A DNA stretch of 64,000 nucleotides, taken from NCBI RefSeq assembly GCF_905220565.1, contig NC_059401.1, forward strand, positions 5,357,001 through 5,421,000, written 5' to 3'. This document shows, one piece after another, positions 58,200 through 64,000 of the stretch. This DNA is from Melitaea cinxia (lineage: Eukaryota; Arthropoda; Insecta; Lepidoptera; Nymphalidae). Numbering within the stretch: the first letter of the stretch is position 1; each line of letters opens with the position of its first letter. A program made the translations under genes and the position numbers. Below the pieces are notes generated by a model. It worked only from the letters and a program-made list of their open reading frames with translations. It was not told the origin of the DNA and ran no database searches.

Positions 58200-58637
58200 C
58201 TGTAGGAAGATTGTATGACACACGTTGACATTGTACGTTTTATTTCGTAGTTATTAAACCAATAAAATTAATTGTTTTTGTAAGTAAATGTGATATCTGA
58301 CATATGTAACATGAAATGCAACCATCATGCCTTATATCTTTATCTATACATATCTTTGACACAATACATGAAAGAAAAATAAATATATACCTATATAACG
58401 GCCTATATTTATAACATTACAAACCAACATATATTACGTTATACGTATATCACTAGAGTTAATAATGTTTACTAATGTTTAGAAACACTAATAATAGTAA
58501 CATTTATTTTATTCTCTTTTCTTATTTATCTTTCTCTTTCTTTAATTCTCTATTTTAGGTTCTACAAATAACTAGTATTAGTAATTTTTAAGTTTTCTTA
58601 TTTTCTTTATATATATTTCTGATACTTATTTTTTATA
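58200..58637. other. Cadherin intron, AT-rich
   Basis: Nothing recognised. Confidence 0.4.
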
Positions 58638-58841
58638 TCTTATATATAAAATTCTCGTGTCACAATGTTAGTTAAAATACTCCTCCGAAACGGCTGGACA
58701 GATTTTTATAAAATTTTGTGTGCATATCGGATAGGTCTGAGAATCGGCCAACATCAATTTTTCATACCCCTAATTTATTAGGGGGGGGATTAAGTGGGTT
58801 AATAACATATATGGCAAAGCAACGTTTGCGGGATCAGCTAG
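58638..58841 (+). mobile_element. 204-bp non-autonomous Helitron, intact ends
   Basis: Starts TCTTATATATAAAATTCTCG after A and ends GGATCAGCTAG before T. The hairpin GCAAA (58814-58818) / TTTGC (58825-58829) lies just inside the CTAG end. The body has CTCCGAAACGGCTGGACAGA. It is a short member of the family at 35511-36332, about 40 bp from a cadherin splice donor. Confidence 0.85.
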
Positions 58842-58879
58842 TCAAAATATAAAAACTTAAATAAATATAAAAGGATTAC

Positions 58880-59160
58880 CTATGAGTGTTTCTATCCAAA
58901 TCGAACATTCCGTCCTCATTGCCCGCCACGATGTAATAGCAGACCGGCAATATCGGCTCATCCCCTCTATCAATCTCATCCCTCTCAATAACATTTGGTA
59001 GATACGTGCTATAATCTTCAACATTTTCAGTCACATTCAAATATATGTGTTTGTATAGGAATCGTGGGCGGTAGTTATCGACGTTCTGTACGTATATCGT
59101 TAGATCTAGGTCAGAACTGAGCGGGGTCGGGAGACCGAGGTCGTATGCTTCTATTCTGAG
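58880..59160 (-). CDS. Cad99C: Cad99C/protocadherin-15-like cadherin, first exon in window
   Basis: Six minus-strand exons join phase-perfectly to 527 codons, the C-terminal third or so of a Cad99C-type cadherin (PCDH15 orthologue; in flies an apical microvillus protein of follicle cells, in vertebrates a hair-cell tip-link protein). This exon (acceptor TTCAAACAG, donor GTAATC, phase 0 to 2) has LRIEAYDLGLPTPLSSDLDL, the end of one extracellular cadherin repeat, then VQNVDNYRPRF, the calcium-binding linker, and the start of the next. Most cadherin repeats and the signal peptide lie beyond the right edge. A transposon-rich intron of at least 4.8 kb precedes it. Confidence 0.88.
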
Positions 59161-59557
59161 CTGTTTGAACAAGAAATACATAAATATTTCGCTTGCTTAA
59201 TTAATTTTTTCAAGTACAGAAAATGAATACGACTCAATTTTAGTACTTTTTTTTTAAATATAGTGTGGATACAAACAAAGGCCATTAAACTAAACCACAC
59301 ATCCACCCTACCATATCATTTCTATGTTACATAAAACCCAGTCAAATGAACCAGTATTTTTAGTTCAGTCAAAAGCATATCTTGCGCCGAACTACATACG
59401 TCTATTCTTCTGTTTTTTTTTTATACAACTTAAAAATGGTATGTAGAAGATTTTTTAACTTAAATTTAATGGTCCTCGCTTGTACCTATTCTGTACATTA
59501 TGTGTAGTATTAATATAATCATAAATTATATATATATACATATATATAATTTATGAC
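59161..59557. other. Cadherin intron, AT-rich
   Basis: Nothing recognised. Confidence 0.4.
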
Positions 59558-59837
<280 letters not shown>

Positions 59838-60094
59838 TGTTATACCTAGGTTTAATTCGCGGATAGTGCTGACGCCGCTATTTTAATTACTTTAAATATT
59901 TCATTTTCCATACGGTCGAGTCAGTTGCCGTTTACCATCCAGCGCGTCACAATATATATTTTTTATACAGAAAAGGAAAGTGAGGTGTTTCTAGGGACAG
60001 TTACTGTAAGTGTTTGGACTATTAAATAAACTTTATCAATATTTAACCAGTTGTGTGTCTATTCTAAAAGACTACCGGGAGGTGCCGCGTAACA
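59838..60094 (+). repeat. 5' LTR
   Basis: 257 bp from TG to CA, preceded by GTAC (59834-59837). It holds an AATAAA poly(A) signal at 60025-60030. Confidence 0.95.
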
Positions 60095-60096
60095 AT

Positions 60097-60114
60097 TGGT
60101 GTCAGAAGTGGGAT
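60097..60114 (+). promoter_or_regulatory. Primer-binding site, tRNA-Leu-like
   Basis: TGGTGTCAGAAGTGGGAT two bases after the LTR is complementary to the 3' end of an animal tRNA-Leu (from memory). Confidence 0.7.
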
Positions 60115-60707
60115 GTCGTAAGTGGTTTTCTGTGTAAAACCCTGACATCCGAACCCTGGCACCCAGGTACGTCATTAGACATTACACAAGGTCACAGGCC
60201 CCACGTTGCCGTGCCTACATCAGAATACGTCTCAGGCCCCACGAGCCGAGCCAGGTCCACCAAACACACGGAACTTCTAGCAGATCTACAGCCCCACGCT
60301 GCTGAGACTGCGTCCCAGCAGAAGAACCCTCACCAGGCAACCACACCATCATCTACATTTTACATACACGTCGCTATATTGCAGCGTGACGCGTTAGCTG
60401 CAATACGACTCACAGAGCCACCACGTGTCCGAGTTCCGGCCCCGCAACGTCATCAACACGTGTCGCGCTTCCCAGCAGATATGATCGCGCTTGCTGTTTC
60501 ATTGTGAGTTTTCTATTTTACTAAAATACTAAAAGTAAATAAGTGCTAGTGATCAGTCATTCTTTCCCAGAAGATTAATCTCTCTTAACCTTTTTTAATA
60601 AACCTTAAATTCAGTAACAAGCTTAGTATATTTATAGAGTCACGTATATACAACTTCTACAAAAATCTATTTACATTTTCACTAAAATTACTGTTATTTT
60701 TAATTGA
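60115..60707 (+). other. Leader region of the LTR element
   Basis: An open frame spans LTR and leader (60010-60507), rich in Pro, His and Thr and without a known domain. It crosses the LTR/primer-site junction, so I do not call it a gene. Confidence 0.5.
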
Positions 60708-61757
60708 ATGCCTCCTACAAAGGAAAAGACTGTAATTGAAGAAGCTCGCTCTGATTCCGACAGCAATTATTCAGATCCATCTTTAAAGTTCTCAAAACCG
60801 AAAATGGCTGAGAAGATAACTCTATCTGTTCTTACCAAATTTATAAAACCTTATAATGGTGATCGCGAATCATTGCCAGCTTTTCTCACAAACTGCGAAA
60901 ATGCTATTTCTCTCGCAACCGCTGACCAACAGAATGTGCTTTGTAAATACATTATATCACAGCTTGAAGGCAAGGCACAAATGGCTTGCTGTCTTAAAAC
61001 ATTTAATAAATGGTCCGAAATAAAATCATTTTTAAAAGTCACGTTTGGTGAGAAAAAGCATTCCACGCATCTTTTAATTGATCTACAGAATTGTAAGCAA
61101 AATTCAACAGAAGATGTCACGCAATATTCATTAAGAATTGAGTCTTGTCTAACACGATTACTATCTGATATACATTACAGCTGCGAAAACTCAAATGAGT
61201 TAATAGGAAGGTTAGCTGCTATGGAGGATTTGGCATTGAATACTTTTTTATTAGGGATTAATTCAAATTTATCGCAAATTGTACGCTGTCGCAATCCTAA
61301 GACGCTATCTGAGGCTATCACACTTGCTATTGAGGAGGAAAAGCTTTTAAACCTAACCAAAATTTCTCAACAACCTTCTAAATATTGTTCAATTTGCCAC
61401 AGATCAGGTCATAAGACCTCTGTTTGTTTTAAAAACCAAAAACCTAATTTTACTAAATCTAACAATTTTCAAAAAACATTTCATCTACAAAATCCTCCAA
61501 TTTTAAGTCGACCTTATAAACTTAATTCTAATTATAATAATAAATATTGTGTTTATTGTAAAAACAGGGGTCATGTTATAAACGAATGTCGCAAACGCGA
61601 ATATAACAATAGCCGCCGCATACTGCAACCCGATTCTTCTCAGATTGCACAATGCGACGAAACGGGTTCACGTGCACCGAATAACGATTCACTCGTGCAC
61701 CATTGTGATAATATTGATCGATGTAATAATTGTTTTAACGAAAACGATTTAAACTAA
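60708..61757 (+). CDS. Gag polyprotein of the LTR element
   Basis: 349 codons from ATG 60708 to TAA 61757. The middle is helical and capsid-like (FIKPYNGDRESLPAFLTNCE, a pattern common in insect gag proteins). The C-terminal third is basic and carries two CCHC zinc knuckles, CSICHRSGHKTSVC (about residue 226) and CVYCKNRGHVINEC (about residue 282), both C-x2-C-x4-H-x4-C, typical of nucleocapsids that bind the element's RNA. No stop or frameshift interrupts it, so the protein could still be made and form particles. In the usual layout pol would follow directly; here pol is missing. Confidence 0.88.
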   Translation: MPPTKEKTVIEEARSDSDSNYSDPSLKFSKPKMAEKITLSVLTKFIKPYNGDRESLPAFLTNCENAISLATADQQNVLCKYIISQLEGKAQMACCLKTFNKWSEIKSFLKVTFGEKKHSTHLLIDLQNCKQNSTEDVTQYSLRIESCLTRLLSDIHYSCENSNELIGRLAAMEDLALNTFLLGINSNLSQIVRCRNPKTLSEAITLAIEEEKLLNLTKISQQPSKYCSICHRSGHKTSVCFKNQKPNFTKSNNFQKTFHLQNPPILSRPYKLNSNYNNKYCVYCKNRGHVINECRKREYNNSRRILQPDSSQIAQCDETGSRAPNNDSLVHHCDNIDRCNNCFNENDLN

Positions 61758-61892
61758 ATCCGATTTCGGCCTCGTGCCAGTCGAAATCGTCGGCTATAAA
61801 CGGCACAAACTCCATTTTCGATTCTCTATCATCTCAGCCTCCCCGCGAGGTAGGCCTGAGTCATATCATTATGAATACTATTCCTAATTCTT

Positions 61893-62276
61893 ATAAATTA
61901 AATGCATCTCAGTCCCAGCCGCTGAGTCTCACTGAATCTCATAAATTAAATGCATCTCAGTCCTAGCCGCTGAGTCTCACTGAATCTCATAAATTAAATG
62001 CATTTCAGTCCTAGCCGCTGAGTCTCACTGAATCTCATAAATTAAATGCATCTCAGTCCTAGCCGCTGAGTCTCACTGAATCTCATAAATTAAATGCATC
62101 TCAGTCCTAGCCGCTGAGTCTCACCGAATCTCATAAATTAAATGCATCTCAGTCCTAGCCGCTGAGTCTCACTGAATCTCATAAATTAAATGCATCTCAG
62201 TCCTAGCCGCTGAGTCTCACTGAATCTTATAAAATAAATGCATCTCAGTCCAAGCCGCTGAGTCTCACTGAATCTT
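61893..62276 (+). repeat. Eight 48-bp tandem repeats in the LTR element
   Basis: ATAAATTAAATGCATCTCAG recurs every 48 bp at 61893, 61941, 61989, 62037, 62085, 62133, 62181 and, with changes, 62229. A frame different from gag is open through the first unit (QSQPLSLTESHKLNAS), but most later units have TAG where the first has CAG. Confidence 0.92.
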
Positions 62277-62602
62277 ATAATAATAAGTCTCTTAAATCTC
62301 ATAAAAAAAAATCTCAATCATTCTATACACTATAAGCCAGCACAATCATAAAATCAAGCTTAAATACTTTTAATTCTACTATTCGAAGACTAAACCAAAA
62401 CGAAATTAAATTAAATTCCCATATAACTATACCTACTAAATGATATTCTTTCTCAAGTTACAAAGCAAAATGATAACTTATACTACGTAACGCGAATAAA
62501 TAGTTTTATCAATCTAATTGAAAGTTCCCTGATAACAATTTCTAATTTCTTAGACATAATCCTTAATTCTATTTTATTTTAAAAGCAAATATTTTAGCTA
62601 AC
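62277..62602 (+). other. Non-coding stretch between repeat block and env-like frame
   Basis: AT-rich; no pol motifs in any forward frame that I could see. Confidence 0.5.
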
Positions 62603-63052
62603 ATGTTTCTACTACAACAAAAGATTATTTTCATATTAAAAATACCATTAATATACCCAGATAAATACATTGTTTACAAAAATATTCCTTTACCGACTCC
62701 ACATGATAAAAATGCTAACACGTTTTCTTTAATGCAACCGACTAAAGCTTATATTGCAGTAACAGATGATAAGCTCAGTTACGTCTTGTTAGATAACTTA
62801 AACAATTGTAAGTTGATAAACGATGAGTATTCTATATGCCCTATGCTCAGCATTTATTCGAGTATAAATAATCCTTGTTGTGAAAGTAAATTGTTAACAG
62901 AAGTAGTCCTATCAATGTCACCTGAATGTAATTATAAACTTTTGTATAGTAATGTCGATATTTGGCAAACGCTTAGTAATAATAAGTGGATCTTTGTTCA
63001 ATCTAAACCATGTAAATTAACTGTTAAATGTAATGAAACTCTCAAATCGTAA
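62603..63052 (+). pseudogene. Envelope-like protein fragment (errantivirus/F-like)
   Basis: 149 codons from ATG 62603 to TAA 63052. The Pro-Leu-rich start and a pattern of spaced Cys with Y-IAV-DD, IC and CE motifs resemble the middle to C-terminal part of envelope proteins of insect errantiviruses, related to baculovirus F. A complete envelope is several hundred residues with signal peptide, cleavage site, fusion peptide and membrane anchor. None of these is seen here, so this is a truncated remnant and entry function is not expected. The family call is from motif memory. Confidence 0.6.
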
Positions 63053-63663
63053 TGTATCCAAATTCTAAATAAATGTTTTTTATACTAACTCTAAATATTA
63101 AACTAATGTCTTAAGATTATCAATGTACTATCTCTTACACTATTCATTACACTAACTCATATACTAATTCTTATAATAAATAATAACCTTAACTCTAAGA
63201 TAAACTTACTTAGATACTTATAAAAGTTTGTTATGATTTTTTTTATTTATGAATTTTGGCAATTTTTGACAATTTTATAAATTTTATGATTTTTGTGAAT
63301 TTTATTAAATTTATATTTTCTTTGAGAATTGTTTGTGTGTAGAATAGACTAACATTAGTCATATAAGTTAAAATGTTACTAACACTTATGGATGAATTTT
63401 CTGAAACAAACTTATTATTATAATTATCTTATTATCATAATTTTATAATAAAATGTCAAATTCTTAATTATTGATGATAATATTAACATTGTTAAAATTT
63501 TAGCTAAGCAGCTCTCTTATTGTTTAATGATAAATTTTATTTTTTTTAATTCCAATTAATAATATTTTGGTAAAAAATTGTAAAACGCTCATTTTCCTTT
63601 CTGACCTCTTCGATTTTAGTCGCGTCTCAATTCCGCTTCATCTTTAAAGATAAAGCTCCATCA
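63053..63663 (+). other. 3' non-coding region of the LTR element
   Basis: Very AT-rich; no coding frame. Confidence 0.5.
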
Positions 63664-63675
63664 AAAGGGGGGAGA
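63664..63675 (+). promoter_or_regulatory. Polypurine tract
   Basis: AAAAGGGGGGAGA-type purine run ending at the base before the 3' LTR; the plus-strand primer site. Confidence 0.85.
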
Positions 63676-63932
63676 TGTTATACCTAGGTTTAATTCGCGG
63701 ATAGTGCTGACGCCGCTATTTTAATTACTTTAAATATTTCATTTTCCATACGGTCGAGTCAGTTGCCGTTTACCATCCAGCGCGTCACAATATATATTTT
63801 TTATACAGAAAAGGAAAGTGAGGTGTTTCTAGGGACAGTTACTGTAAGTGTTTGGACTATTAAATAAACTTTATCAATATTTAACCAGTTGTGTGTCTAT
63901 TCTAAAAGACTACCGGGAGGTGCCGCGTAACA
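63676..63932 (+). repeat. 3' LTR
   Basis: 257 bp, read as identical to 59838-60094; followed by the GTAC duplication at 63933-63936. Confidence 0.95.
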
Positions 63933-64000
63933 GTACGTCATATGTTTTTAAAGACAAATAACATATTTGTATTAACTAAGTAATTTCTATCTATGATATA

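Larger units (their letters stand above)
59838..63932 (+). mobile_element. LTR retrotransposon with gag and env-like frames, no pol
   Basis: Two 257-bp LTRs (TGTTATACC...CGTAACA), which I read as identical, enclose 3581 bp. A 4-bp duplication GTAC flanks the whole. A tRNA-Leu-like primer site follows the 5' LTR and a polypurine tract precedes the 3' LTR. Inside are gag (60708-61757), a 48-bp tandem repeat block, and an envelope-like fragment (62603-63052). No protease, reverse transcriptase, RNase H or integrase was found. It resembles an errantivirus/gypsy-type element that lost pol and would need enzymes in trans. Identical LTRs mean a recent insertion. Confidence 0.9.

Noticed and set aside
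60010..60507. 165-codon frame in the LTR element leader
   Set aside because: It begins inside the LTR and runs through the primer-binding site; it has low complexity and no domain.
61893..62276. CRISPR-like 48-bp direct repeats
   Set aside because: No spacers, and they lie inside an LTR retrotransposon.

Overview
This is a 64 kb piece of an animal nuclear genome, almost certainly from a moth or butterfly. The DNA is AT-rich, genes are split by introns with canonical GT/AG junctions, and interspersed repeats dominate: hAT, P-like, mariner and piggyBac DNA transposons, Helitrons, tRNA-derived SINEs, non-LTR retrotransposons and an LTR element. Several repeat families recur here in forms I know from lepidopteran genomes. 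There are no bacterial-style operons.

Three host genes are supported. (1) A PAQR3-like seven-helix receptor on the minus strand has four coding exons between 29016 and 11056; its 3' end lies beyond the left edge or was missed. (2) A complete five-exon ubiquitin-conjugating enzyme of the UBE2D/effete family lies on the plus strand, 39639-41237, 147 aa. (3) The last six coding exons of a Cad99C/protocadherin-15-like cadherin lie on the minus strand, 59160-43340; its 5' part lies beyond the right edge. PAQR3 and effete are divergent across about 10.6 kb of transposon debris. Effete and the cadherin converge tail to tail, about 2.1 kb apart.

Layout: 30-3688 is a near-intact hAT element (perfect TIRs, 8-bp duplication, transposase broken by one stop). 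4.2-7.3 kb holds dispersed repeats. 7521-8681 is a P-like deletion derivative. 11-27 kb is a 15.5 kb PAQR3 intron with SINEs, Helitrons, a dead mariner, MITEs and a 207-bp ACGC microsatellite. 31.2-37.4 kb is a decayed non-LTR retrotransposon split by a second hAT element, which itself carries an antisense RTE fragment, a dispersed repeat, a LINE tail and a Helitron. 37.45-38.06 kb is a piggyBac remnant. 39.3-43.2 kb is effete and its 3' flank. 46.2-52.6 kb is a tandem array of 40 near-identical copies of the cadherin transmembrane exon together with its splice donor. 59838-63932 is a young LTR element with gag and env-like frames but no pol, inserted into a foldback repeat.

The most unusual structure is the 6.4 kb array: a coding exon and its 5' splice site amplified about 40-fold within the intron just downstream of the functional copy. 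Also of note are a P-like element with the full set of P hallmarks, a deep transposon nest, and unexpected substitutions in the normally near-invariant effete protein. Exon borders, motifs and duplications were read by eye; family names rest on remembered protein families, not on a search.
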